A DNA stretch of 64,000 nt, taken from NCBI RefSeq assembly GCF_041260665.1, contig NZ_JBGCCT010000022.1, forward strand, positions 1 to 64,000. The letters run 5' to 3'. Below, in pieces: positions 51,027-59,266 of the stretch (the first letter of the stretch is position 1; every line of letters starts with the position of its first letter). The notes below the pieces were generated by a model that saw only the letters and a program-made list of their open reading frames with translations, had not been told where the DNA came from and did no database searches. The stretch comes from Catenulispora sp. GP43. GTDB taxonomy: Bacteria > Actinomycetota > Actinomycetes > Streptomycetales > Catenulisporaceae. A program made the position numbers and the translations under genes.

Positions 51027-51938
51027 ATGGCGGTGGCCTCAGTCGCCACAGGTTGGCTGCCGTTCGGAGAGTTCCGGACGTGGTACCGGGTCACCGGAAG
51101 GCTGGACGGCGAAGCGCCGCCGCTGGTCGTCGTGCACGGTGGTCCCGGCAGCAGCCACGACTACCTCCTCGCGCTGAGCTCGATGGCCGAGGACGGCCGG
51201 GCGGTCGTGCACTACGACCAGCTCGGCAACGGCGGATCCACCCGACTGCCCGACCGCGGCGCGGAGTTCTGGACGCCCGGCCTGTTCCTGGACGAGCTGG
51301 CGAACCTGCTGGAAGGGCTCGGCATCGCCGAGCGCTACGTGCTGTTCGGGCAGTCCTGGGGAGGCATGCTCGCCGCGCGGCACGCCGCCGACCGGCCCGC
51401 CGGACTGCGGGGTCTGATCATCGCCAACGCCCCGGCCTCGTACCGGTTGTGGCGCAGCGAGATGGAGGTGCTGCGCGCCGCTCTGCCCGACGGCGTGGAC
51501 GAGGTACTGCGGCGGCACGAGGCAGCCGGCACCACGGACTCCGACGAGTACTTCGAGGCGATGCGGGTGTTCTACGGCCGGCATGTCTGCCGCATCGAAC
51601 CGTGGCCCCGGGACTACCTCGCCTCCTTCATGGAGACGGCCGACAACCCGACGGTCTACCGGACGATGAACGGCCCGAGCGAGTTCCACGTCATCGGCAC
51701 GTTGCGGGACTGGTCGGTCGAGGACCGGCTGCCCGAGATCTCCGTGCCGACGCTGGTCCTGTCCGGCCGGTACGACGAGGCCACCCCGGTGACGGTCCGT
51801 CCGTTCGACGAGCTGATCCCGGATGCCCGCTGGGAGATCTTCGAGGACTCCAGCCACGTGCCCCATCTGGAGGAGCCCGAGCGTTTCCACGCGGTGGTCT
51901 CCGGTTTCCTCTCCGGCCTGGAGACGCGATCCCGATGA
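51027..51938 (+). CDS. VinJ-like proline-iminopeptidase-family hydrolase (terminal aminoacyl removal)
   Basis: A 303-residue alpha/beta hydrolase of the prolyl-iminopeptidase family. VVVHGGPGSSHDY holds the oxyanion loop, GQSWGG the nucleophile Ser110, GRYDEATP the Asp and SSHVPHLEEPE the His. In the vicenistatin-type pathway such a peptidase (VinJ) removes the protecting alanine from the finished polyketide amine before macrolactam closure; the cluster context supports the same role here. GAGGAGA before ATG 51027; its stop overlaps the next ATG (ATGA). Confidence 0.85.
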   Translation: MAVASVATGWLPFGEFRTWYRVTGRLDGEAPPLVVVHGGPGSSHDYLLALSSMAEDGRAVVHYDQLGNGGSTRLPDRGAEFWTPGLFLDELANLLEGLGIAERYVLFGQSWGGMLAARHAADRPAGLRGLIIANAPASYRLWRSEMEVLRAALPDGVDEVLRRHEAAGTTDSDEYFEAMRVFYGRHVCRIEPWPRDYLASFMETADNPTVYRTMNGPSEFHVIGTLRDWSVEDRLPEISVPTLVLSGRYDEATPVTVRPFDELIPDARWEIFEDSSHVPHLEEPERFHAVVSGFLSGLETRSR

Positions 51939-52912
51939 GCGACGACGACCTGCCCGGCCCGGGCACCGCCCTGGTCTTCCCCGGCATGGGGCCGACCCGG
52001 TTCGCCGACCTCGGCAGGTTCCTGCTGCTCGACCGGCGCGCCCGGCGCCTGACCGCCACCGCCGACGCCCGCCTCGGCTACCCGCTGACGGACCGCTTCG
52101 CCGCCGCCGAAGGCGACTATTCCGAGTACGCGCAGGTGTCCTTCTTCGTGGCCTGCCTCGCGCTCGCCGAGTGGGCCGAGGACGAGCTCGGCATCGAGCC
52201 GATCGCCTGCGTCGGGCCGAGCTTCGGCGAGAAGCCGGCCGCCGTGCGCGTCGGGGCGCTGTCCTTCGAGGACGGGGTGTGGATGACGGCCCGGATCGCG
52301 CGCTGCCTTCAGGAGTACTTCGCCGTCGAGCACTGCGACGTGGTGACCCACTCGTTCGCCCGGGTTCCCGAGGAGCGGGTCAGGGAGCTGCTTGACGGGC
52401 ACGCCGCGCGTGGCGGCTGGTCGGACATCTCCTGCTACATCGATCGTGACCTGTTCATGGTCTCGCTGCGGGAGACGGATCTGGAGTGGCTGGAGCGCTC
52501 CGTGCGCTCGCTGGGTGGCCTCTCCCTCTACACGATGCGCCCGCCGATGCACTCCTCCGCGTTCGACGGGCTGCGCCGCATGGTCGCCGAGGAGGTTCTC
52601 GCAGAACTCGCATTCGCCGACCCGCTCCTGCCGCTGATCGCCGACCAGGACGGATCCGTGGTGAAGGACGGTACGGGAGCGCGGGCCATGCTGCTCGACA
52701 GCTTCGTCCGCCCGCTGCGCTGGCCCGAGGCCGTCGCCGGGCTGCGCGGCCTCGGTGTCGAGCGGGTCTGCGTGGCCGGGCCGGACAGCCTGTTCGGCCG
52801 GGTCGGCTGCACGACGAGGGCCTTCGAGGTGGTCTCGGCCACCCCTTGGCTCGCCCTGCAGCCGCGCCGCCGGGCCGGCCCGGCACCCGGCGGATCAGGT
52901 GGTGGTCGTTGA
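51935..52912 (+). CDS. VinK-like acyltransferase (dipeptidyl-ACP to PKS ACP)
   Basis: A 325-residue FabD/AT-fold protein. It has VFPGMGP near the N-terminus, nucleophile Ser96 in GPSFGEK (the usual H before the Ser is a Pro here), and a possible His in MHSSAFDG. It is short for a malonyltransferase and has an atypical pocket region, as expected for the macrolactam enzymes that move a dipeptide-like aminoacyl group from a stand-alone ACP to the loading ACP of the PKS (VinK in vicenistatin). Neighbours complete that pathway, so the role is likely but inferred. Confidence 0.82.
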   Translation: MSDDDLPGPGTALVFPGMGPTRFADLGRFLLLDRRARRLTATADARLGYPLTDRFAAAEGDYSEYAQVSFFVACLALAEWAEDELGIEPIACVGPSFGEKPAAVRVGALSFEDGVWMTARIARCLQEYFAVEHCDVVTHSFARVPEERVRELLDGHAARGGWSDISCYIDRDLFMVSLRETDLEWLERSVRSLGGLSLYTMRPPMHSSAFDGLRRMVAEEVLAELAFADPLLPLIADQDGSVVKDGTGARAMLLDSFVRPLRWPEAVAGLRGLGVERVCVAGPDSLFGRVGCTTRAFEVVSATPWLALQPRRRAGPAPGGSGGGR

Positions 52913-53158
52913 GCGCACCGCCGCGAGCGCCAGCCACAGAACGGCCGGGGTCGCAAAGGTCTCCATAGTCAGAGACTCTTCCGGGAAACGCATTTGGTAT
53001 TCGGATTCCAGTACCGAGAGGAGTTCCACCGTGCCCAAGGAATCAAGTCCGTATTCCCGGAGTGAGGTGTTCTCCTCAAGCGGTTCGCGTTCCGGGAGAA
53101 ACGGCAGGTAGCTGCGGATGAGTTGCTCGAATTGCGAATCCCACATGAGCCGGAGCAT
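52895..53158 (-). CDS. Stand-alone acyl carrier protein (VinL-like), antisense to the cluster
   Basis: An 87-residue ACP: FEQLIRSYLPFLPE, SLREYGLDSLGTVELLSVLE, FPEESLTMETFATPAVL. Phosphopantetheine attaches to Ser40 in G-L-D-S-L-G. It should carry the beta-amino acyl unit during loading, decarboxylation and alanylation. Start uncertain (ATG at 53156-53158 or 53144-53146). It is on the minus strand in an otherwise plus-strand cluster, overlaps the VinK-like gene by 18 bases and diverges from the adenylation gene. Confidence 0.88.
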   Translation of the reverse strand: MLRLMWDSQFEQLIRSYLPFLPEREPLEENTSLREYGLDSLGTVELLSVLESEYQMRFPEESLTMETFATPAVLWLALAAVRSTTTT

Positions 53159-53222
53159 ACCGAGAAGTGTGTCTGACGCAACATAGCCCCGTAGGAATTC
53201 CCTTCGCGGTAGAGAGGAGAAC

Positions 53223-56200
53223 ATGGAAAGGGTAGTCGCGGGCGCTGTGCATGAGCGCTTTCTGCGCGGGCTCGCGCTGACCCCGCGCGGCCCGGCTGTG
53301 TGCTGCGCCGGTGCGTCCGCCACCTACGAAGAGCTGCATGACAGGGCACTGCGGCAGGCCGGGGCCCTTGCCGAGACCGGCGCCCGCACCGTTGCGGTCC
53401 TCGCGGACAAGGAGCCGGTTGCTTACGCGGGCATCCTCGCCGGTCTGTACGCCGGGGCCGCGGTCGTGCCGCTCCGCCCCGACTTCCCCGCGGCCCGAAC
53501 CCGGCGGATGCTCGAAGCATCCGGCGCCACCGCGCTCATCGTCGACGAGTGGGGTGCGGCGCTCACATCCGAACTGCTCGGCGAACGCGCGGATGTCGCC
53601 GTGTTCGGGCCCCGATCCACTCCCGCGTCGACCGCGCTCGACGAGCCCCGCGGCGTCCGCCCCGAGGATCCCGCCTTCATCCTGTTCACCTCGGGATCAA
53701 CCGGGCGTCCCAAGGGCGTGGCTGTCACGCACGGCGCGACCGGGCACTACTTCGGGCTGCTCGACGCCCGCTACGACTTCGGCCCCGGCGACGTCTTCTC
53801 GCAGTCCTTCGACCTGAACTTCGACTGCGCCGTCTTCGATCTGTTCACCGCGTGGGGTGCGGGGGCGAGCCTGCAGACCGTGCCGCCGTACGCCTACCGC
53901 GATCTGCCCGCGTTCCTGAACGAGCGGCGGGTCACCGTGTGGTTCTCCACTCCCGGAGCGATCGCGCTGGCCCGGCGCACCAGCGGACTGTTCCCCGGTT
54001 CCCTGCCGGGCCTGCGCTGGTCCCTGTTCGCCGGCGAGGCGCTGCTGTGCCGCGACGCCGCCGACTGGCAGCGCGCCGCGTCGAATTCGACCCTTGAGAA
54101 CCTCTACGGGCCCACCGAGCTGACCGTGACCGTTGCCGTACACCGGTGGTCGGAGCCGCGTTCGGCGGCGCTGGCCGTCAACGGCGTCGTGCCCATCGGG
54201 AGCGTGCACGGCGGACACGACCATGTCCTGCTTGACGAGAGCGGCCAGGTCGTCGAGGACGAGGGCGAGCTCTGCGTCACCGGGCCGCAGCTGAGCCCCG
54301 GCTACCTCGACCCGGCCGACGAGACCGGCCGGTTCGTGCACCGCGAGGGCCGGCGCTGGTACCGCACCGGCGACCGTGTGCGCCGGATCGAAGGGGGCGA
54401 ACTGGCCTACCTGGGCCGTGCGGACTCCCAGGTCCAGGTGCACGGCTGGCGTATCGAACCCGCCGAGGTCGAGCACGCGCTGCGCACCGGGACCCCGGTG
54501 CGCGACGCGGTCGTGGTCGGCGTCCCGAAACACGGCACCACCGAACTCGTCGTGTTCTACACCGGCGAGGCCGTGCGCCCCGTCGAGCTCGCCGTACGAC
54601 TGCGCGAAACGCTGCCCGAGACCGTGGTGCCGCGTCACTTCCACCACGTGGAGGAATTCCCTGTGAACGCCAACCGGAAGATCGACCGCGCCCGGCTGAC
54701 CGAACACGCGCTCGCGCTGCACCCGGCCGTGCCGGAGGCCCCTTTCGTGGCGAACGGTCCGGCCGCTTTCGTCCACACAGTGCTCGACGAAGCCGCGGGC
54801 GAGGTCCCCGACGCCACGGCGGTGCGCGACGCGGTCGGCGCGTGGACCTACCGCGAACTCGACGAGCACAGCCACGCCTTCGCCGCCTGGCTGGCCGGGC
54901 ACGGTGTCGGCCCCGGTGACCGGATCCTCGTCCAGTTGCCCACCGCGTGCCCGCAGACCGCGATGTTCTACGGGACCTCCCGGCACGGCGCGGTGTTCGT
55001 CCCGATCAACCCGGCGATGAAGCCCTTCCATCTCGGATCGGTCATCGACAGCGCCGAGCCCCGGCTGATCGTTGCCGCCGACGCCGAGACGCCGCGCCTG
55101 CGCGAGCTCACCGACACACCGGTACACGGCTTCGACGGCGTCTGGCACGAAGTCGAGTCGCTGCGCGAGCAAGGCGCGCGGGCCAAGGCCGCCGGGGCGC
55201 ACCCGGAGGATGTCGCAGTACTCGTCTACACCTCGGGCAGCACCGCGGAGCCCAAAGGCGTGATCGAACCGCACGCCCAGATCACCTTCGCCTCCCGCGC
55301 CATTCAGGCGGTGCTCGGCTACCGGCCGGACGACGTGGTCTTCTGCCGCTTCCCGCTGTCCTGGGACTACGGCCTCTACAAGGTCCTGCTGGCCTGCCTG
55401 GGCCGGTCGCAGATCGTGCTCGCGGGAGAGGAGTCCGACCTCGCCCTGCTGCGCCGGATGCGCGAGGTCGGAGCGACGATCGTGCCGATCGTGCCCTCAC
55501 TCGCCGCGATGCTGACCACGCTCGCCGCCCGCGAGGACCCGTCCGCCGGCCGCGCCCCGGTCCGCCTGTTCACCAACACCGGCGCCGCGCTGCCCGCGTC
55601 CACGACGGAGGCGCTGCGGGCGGCGTTCCCCGGGACACGCGTGGTGCGGCAGTTCGGGCAGACCGAGTGCAAGCGCATCTCGATCATGCCCCCGGACCAG
55701 GACGACCAACGGCCCGACTCGGTGGGCCTGCCGCTGCCCGGTACCAGAGTGCTGATCCTCGACGACGCCGGGCGCGAGCTGCCGCCCGGGCAGACCGGGG
55801 AGATCGTCGCGGCCGGCCGGCACGTGATGCCCGGCTACTGGCGGTCCGCGGAACTGACCGCCCGCGCCTTCCGCCGCGATCCGGCCACCGGCGAGCCCCG
55901 GCTGCACACCGGCGACTACGGCCGCCTCGACGAGGACGGCTACCTCTACTTCGAGGGCCGCCGCGACGACATGTTCAAACGCAGGGGAATCCGGATGAGC
56001 ACCTTGGAGATCGAGGCCGCCGCGATGGACATCCCCGGCGTCCGCGCGGCCGGCGCGGTCCCGCCGGACGGGGAGCGCGACCTTGCGCTGTGTGTGGAAG
56101 CCGACCTGCCCGGGCACACAGTGCTCCGCGAACTTGCGCGCCGTCTGGAGCCGGCCAAGGTGCCCGCGATCTGCCATGTCGTGGCCGAGTTCCCGTTGAC

Positions 56201-56282
56201 CGCGCACGGAAAGAACGCGACCGCCGAACTGGCCCGCCTGATCGACGCGGCGCACGTGACCGCGGACCGGGCCCGCCGATGA
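53223..56282 (+). CDS. Fused double adenylation enzyme (VinM-like + VinN-like)
   Basis: A 1019-residue protein of two complete adenylation domains without a carrier domain. Domain 1 (about 1-500): LFTSGSTGRPKGV, NFDCAVFDLF, NLYGPTELTVTV, YRTGDRVRR, NANRKIDRARL; it resembles D-alanine--carrier ligases and the alanyl-ACP ligase VinM. Domain 2 (about 515-1010): VYTSGSTAEPKGV, LSWDYGLYKV (Asp715), QFGQTECKRIS (Lys817-Arg818), HTGDYGRLDEDG, RRDDMFKRRGIRM. The Asp plus adjacent Lys-Arg match the residues VinN uses to bind the amino and carboxyl groups of 3-methylaspartate. In known clusters these are two proteins. GAGAGGAG before the ATG. Confidence 0.9.
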   Translation: MERVVAGAVHERFLRGLALTPRGPAVCCAGASATYEELHDRALRQAGALAETGARTVAVLADKEPVAYAGILAGLYAGAAVVPLRPDFPAARTRRMLEASGATALIVDEWGAALTSELLGERADVAVFGPRSTPASTALDEPRGVRPEDPAFILFTSGSTGRPKGVAVTHGATGHYFGLLDARYDFGPGDVFSQSFDLNFDCAVFDLFTAWGAGASLQTVPPYAYRDLPAFLNERRVTVWFSTPGAIALARRTSGLFPGSLPGLRWSLFAGEALLCRDAADWQRAASNSTLENLYGPTELTVTVAVHRWSEPRSAALAVNGVVPIGSVHGGHDHVLLDESGQVVEDEGELCVTGPQLSPGYLDPADETGRFVHREGRRWYRTGDRVRRIEGGELAYLGRADSQVQVHGWRIEPAEVEHALRTGTPVRDAVVVGVPKHGTTELVVFYTGEAVRPVELAVRLRETLPETVVPRHFHHVEEFPVNANRKIDRARLTEHALALHPAVPEAPFVANGPAAFVHTVLDEAAGEVPDATAVRDAVGAWTYRELDEHSHAFAAWLAGHGVGPGDRILVQLPTACPQTAMFYGTSRHGAVFVPINPAMKPFHLGSVIDSAEPRLIVAADAETPRLRELTDTPVHGFDGVWHEVESLREQGARAKAAGAHPEDVAVLVYTSGSTAEPKGVIEPHAQITFASRAIQAVLGYRPDDVVFCRFPLSWDYGLYKVLLACLGRSQIVLAGEESDLALLRRMREVGATIVPIVPSLAAMLTTLAAREDPSAGRAPVRLFTNTGAALPASTTEALRAAFPGTRVVRQFGQTECKRISIMPPDQDDQRPDSVGLPLPGTRVLILDDAGRELPPGQTGEIVAAGRHVMPGYWRSAELTARAFRRDPATGEPRLHTGDYGRLDEDGYLYFEGRRDDMFKRRGIRMSTLEIEAAAMDIPGVRAAGAVPPDGERDLALCVEADLPGHTVLRELARRLEPAKVPAICHVVAEFPLTAHGKNATAELARLIDAAHVTADRARR

Positions 56283-57523
56283 CCGCGCCCGACGTTGCCG
56301 AGCTGGCTGAGCGCTATGGCACCCCGTTGTACGTCTACGACCTCGACGAGGTGACCACGGCGCGCGACGAGCTGGTCGCGTCGTTGCCCGAAGGATTCGA
56401 GCTCTACTACGCGCTGAAGGCCAACCCGCATGTCGACCTCGTCCGAGCGGCGCGCGAGGGCGCGGAGCGGATGTGCCGGGCCGAGGTCAGCTCGACCGGC
56501 GAACTGGACGCGGCGCTCGCCGGCGGCCACCCGGCCGGGAACTGCCTGTACACCGGGCCCGGCAAGACCGACGCCGAACTCGACCGGGCTATCAGCCTCG
56601 GCGTGCGCACCTTCTCCGCCGAGTCCCCGTCGGACCTGCGGCACATCGGCGCCGGCGCGCTGCGGCAGGGCGTCACCGCGCGCTGCCTGCTCCGGCTGAA
56701 CATCGCTTCGGCCGGTGCGGCCACCGGCATCCGGATGACCGGGCGGCCCTCCCAGTTCGGCATCGACGGCGAGACCATAGCCGAGACCCTGCCCGCGCTC
56801 CTGCGCACGCCGGGCACCCGGGTGGTCGGCGCGCACTTCTTCACCATGAGCAACGCCGCCGACGCCGACAGCCTGCTCGCCGAGTACGAGCACGTCATCG
56901 CGACGGCTGCCGCCCTCGGCCGCGATCATGGCCTTCCGCTGGAGCTGCTGGACCTCGGCGGGGGATTCGCCGCCCCGTACGCGGTGCCGGGCCGCCGCAC
57001 GCCGTATCCGAAGCTGCGCGCCGAACTCGTCCGCCTGCTCGACCTGCATCTGCCGGACTGGCGTGCCGGCCGGCCGCGGCCGGTGTGCGAATCAGGACGT
57101 TACCTCGTGGCCGGGAGCGGGTGCCTGGTGGCCCGGGTGGTCAACGTCAAGCGGGGCCGCGGCGGTCCGTTCGTCGTGCTCGACGCGGGCATCAACGTCC
57201 TGGGCGGCCTGTCCGGGATCGGCCGCCTGCTGCCGGCCGCCGTCCAGTTCGAACCGGGCCAGGAGCCGGCGGCCGAACGCGGCAGCCTGGTCGGGCCGCT
57301 TTGCACACCGGGCGACAGCCTCGGCCGGAACGTCGAGCTGCCGTCGCTGGCGCCCGGAGATCTGGTGACGATCCCGAACGTCGGCGCCTACGGCCTGTCC
57401 GCGAGTCTGGTGCACTTCCTGAGCCGGCCCGCTCCCGTCGAGGTGACGCTGCGCGGCGGCGAGGTCGTCTCGGCCACGCGCCTGGAACAGCGCCGCACCA
57501 ACGTCGAGCAGGCCCGGCGGTGA
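56279..57523 (+). CDS. Fold-type III PLP decarboxylase (VinO-like)
   Basis: A 414-residue enzyme of the diaminopimelate/ornithine decarboxylase family: YYALKANPHVDL (PLP Lys47), SAESPSDLRHIG, RLNIASAGAATGIRMTG, QFGIDGE, LDLGGGFAAPY (phosphate loop), CESGRYLVAGSG, GPLCTPGDSLGRN (the C-x-x-x-D site that meets the substrate amine) and IPNVGAYGLSAS. In vicenistatin the homologue VinO decarboxylates 3-methylaspartyl-ACP to the 3-aminoisobutyryl-ACP. The start overlaps the adenylation stop (ATGA). Substrate assignment rests on context. Confidence 0.88.
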   Translation: MTAPDVAELAERYGTPLYVYDLDEVTTARDELVASLPEGFELYYALKANPHVDLVRAAREGAERMCRAEVSSTGELDAALAGGHPAGNCLYTGPGKTDAELDRAISLGVRTFSAESPSDLRHIGAGALRQGVTARCLLRLNIASAGAATGIRMTGRPSQFGIDGETIAETLPALLRTPGTRVVGAHFFTMSNAADADSLLAEYEHVIATAAALGRDHGLPLELLDLGGGFAAPYAVPGRRTPYPKLRAELVRLLDLHLPDWRAGRPRPVCESGRYLVAGSGCLVARVVNVKRGRGGPFVVLDAGINVLGGLSGIGRLLPAAVQFEPGQEPAAERGSLVGPLCTPGDSLGRNVELPSLAPGDLVTIPNVGAYGLSASLVHFLSRPAPVEVTLRGGEVVSATRLEQRRTNVEQARR

Positions 57524-57525
57524 AC

Positions 57526-57993
57526 ATGGCGCTCACGCTCGACGCTGCGGAGCGCAACCGGGAGCGGGAACGTCCCGTGATCGTCAGCGGCACGTCCTCG
57601 GACGCGCACACCTGGAACCTCGTCTACCTGCAGCTGCTCGTCGAGGAACTCGGCTACCGGGTCGTCAATCTCGGGTCCTGCGTACCCGACGAACTGCTCA
57701 TCTCGACCTGTCTGCGGCTCCAGCCGATCTTCGTGGTGCTCAGCAGCATCAACGGACATGGCGGGCAGGACGGGCTGCGGCTCATCCGCAAGCTGCGCGC
57801 GGACGGCGCGCTGCGCACCTTGCCGGTGGTGATCGGCGGCAAGCTCGGTGTCGGCGGCGCCGATCCGCGGATCGGCGCCGACCTGGCCGCCGCCGGGTTC
57901 GACGCGGTCTTCGACGACGCGTCGGACGGCCCGGTGCTGCTGCGCCGGTTCGTGCACGAACTCACCACGGGGGCCTCGCGTGAGCTTCGGTGA
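57526..57993 (+). CDS. glmS: Glutamate mutase B12-binding subunit (GlmS/MutS-like)
   Basis: A 155-residue cobalamin-binding subunit: VIVSGTSSDAHTWNLVYLQLLVEELGYRVVNLG, then SSINGHGGQDGLRLIRKL and GGKLGVGG. The D-x-H-x-x-N replaces the textbook D-x-H-x-x-G; the His is the lower cobalt ligand. With the E subunit it interconverts glutamate and 3-methylaspartate. A GTG 6 bases upstream overlapping the previous stop (GTGA) is an alternative start. It overlaps glmE by 14 bases. Confidence 0.9.
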   Translation: MALTLDAAERNRERERPVIVSGTSSDAHTWNLVYLQLLVEELGYRVVNLGSCVPDELLISTCLRLQPIFVVLSSINGHGGQDGLRLIRKLRADGALRTLPVVIGGKLGVGGADPRIGADLAAAGFDAVFDDASDGPVLLRRFVHELTTGASRELR

Positions 57994-59266
57994 GGCCGTC
58001 CGCCGCGCTTACGCGGCCGGGCGGCTGGTCGTGCAGCCGCGTATGGGTTTCGGATCGCCGGAGGTCATGCGGGCCGGCTTGGCCGCCACCCGGTACGCGG
58101 ACGCCGCCACGGTCGGCACGATCACGGTCGACAGCTATACGCGGCTGGACGACATGGCGGCGCTCGCCGAGGCACTGCGCAGCCGAGCCGCCCTCAACGG
58201 ATACCCGATCGCGAGCCACCCGGCCGCCACCACCCGCGCCATGCTCGACGGGGTCCGAGATGAGGGGTTCCCGGTCCAGGTACGGCACGGCTCCGCACGG
58301 CCCCGGCGGATCATCAAAGCGCTGATCGAGGCCGGGCTGCACGCCACCGAGGGCGGTCCGGTCTCCTACTGTCTGCCCTACGGGCGCACCCCGCTCGCGG
58401 AGTCCGTCCGCAACTGGCGGGAGGTCTGCGAGCTGATGGCGGGCGCCGACGAACGGCCGCATCTGGAGACGTTCGGCGGCTGCATGCTCGGCCAGCTGTG
58501 CCCGCCGAGCGAGCTGGTCGCGCTCAGCGTGCTGGAGGCGATGTTCTTCCAGCAGCACGGTGTCGCCGACGTCTCGGTCAGCTATGCCCAGCAGACCCAC
58601 CCCGGCCAGGATCTGGAGGCCCTCGCGGCGCTGCGGCGGCTGTGCGCCGAGCTGCTGACCGGCGACTGGCACGTCGTCGTCTACGCCTACATGGGCCGCT
58701 ATGCCAGCACCCCGGAAGGGGCCAGGGCGCTGCTCGCCGGCGCCGCGGGGCTTGCCGTGGCCGGCGGGGCGCAACGCCTGATCGTCAAGACCGTCGCCGA
58801 GGCCGTCCGGATCCCGACCATCGCGGAGAACGTGGCAGCCCTCGAATACGCCGACGCGGCGGCCCGCCGGGCGGCCGGGGCCCAGGCGCCGGACTTCGCG
58901 CACGACGGCGGCCCGGTCTACCGGGAGGCGCGGGTCCTCATCGACGCCGTTGTGGACCAGGCGGCCGATCTGGGCGATGCGCTCCTGCGCGCTTTCGCAC
59001 GTGGGCTGCTCGACGTCCCCTACTGCATCCACCCCGACAACGCCGGGCGGGCGCGCGGCCGGATCGGTCCGGACGGGCGGCTCGGGTGGGCCGAGATCGG
59101 CGCGCTGCCGCTCGGCGGTCTCGTCGCCCGCTCGGACGACGGCCCGTGGACCGCAGCCGATTTCCTGGCCTCGCTCTCCCACGTCCAGCAGACCTTCGAC
59201 GCGGCGGCGTTGACCGCCGGTCCAGTCCCCGTCGCACACCACTACCGCGGAGCACTTCGGCGATGA
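57980..59266 (+). CDS. glmE: Glutamate mutase catalytic subunit (GlmE/MutE-like)
   Basis: A 428-residue TIM-barrel subunit: GRLVVQPRMGFGSPEVMRAGL, TVGTITVDSYTRLDD, NGYPIASHPAATTRAML, VQVRHGSARPRRIIKALIEAGLHATEGGPVSYCLPYGRTPL, and LETFGGCMLGQLCPPSEL. R-H-G-S/T-x-x-P and E-G-G-P-x-S-Y-x-x-P-Y are family hallmarks of substrate and radical chemistry. The enzyme turns L-glutamate into (2S,3S)-3-methylaspartate through the adenosylcobalamin radical. GTG start; its stop overlaps the PKS ATG (ATGA). Confidence 0.92.
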   Translation: MSFGEAVRRAYAAGRLVVQPRMGFGSPEVMRAGLAATRYADAATVGTITVDSYTRLDDMAALAEALRSRAALNGYPIASHPAATTRAMLDGVRDEGFPVQVRHGSARPRRIIKALIEAGLHATEGGPVSYCLPYGRTPLAESVRNWREVCELMAGADERPHLETFGGCMLGQLCPPSELVALSVLEAMFFQQHGVADVSVSYAQQTHPGQDLEALAALRRLCAELLTGDWHVVVYAYMGRYASTPEGARALLAGAAGLAVAGGAQRLIVKTVAEAVRIPTIAENVAALEYADAAARRAAGAQAPDFAHDGGPVYREARVLIDAVVDQAADLGDALLRAFARGLLDVPYCIHPDNAGRARGRIGPDGRLGWAEIGALPLGGLVARSDDGPWTAADFLASLSHVQQTFDAAALTAGPVPVAHHYRGALRR

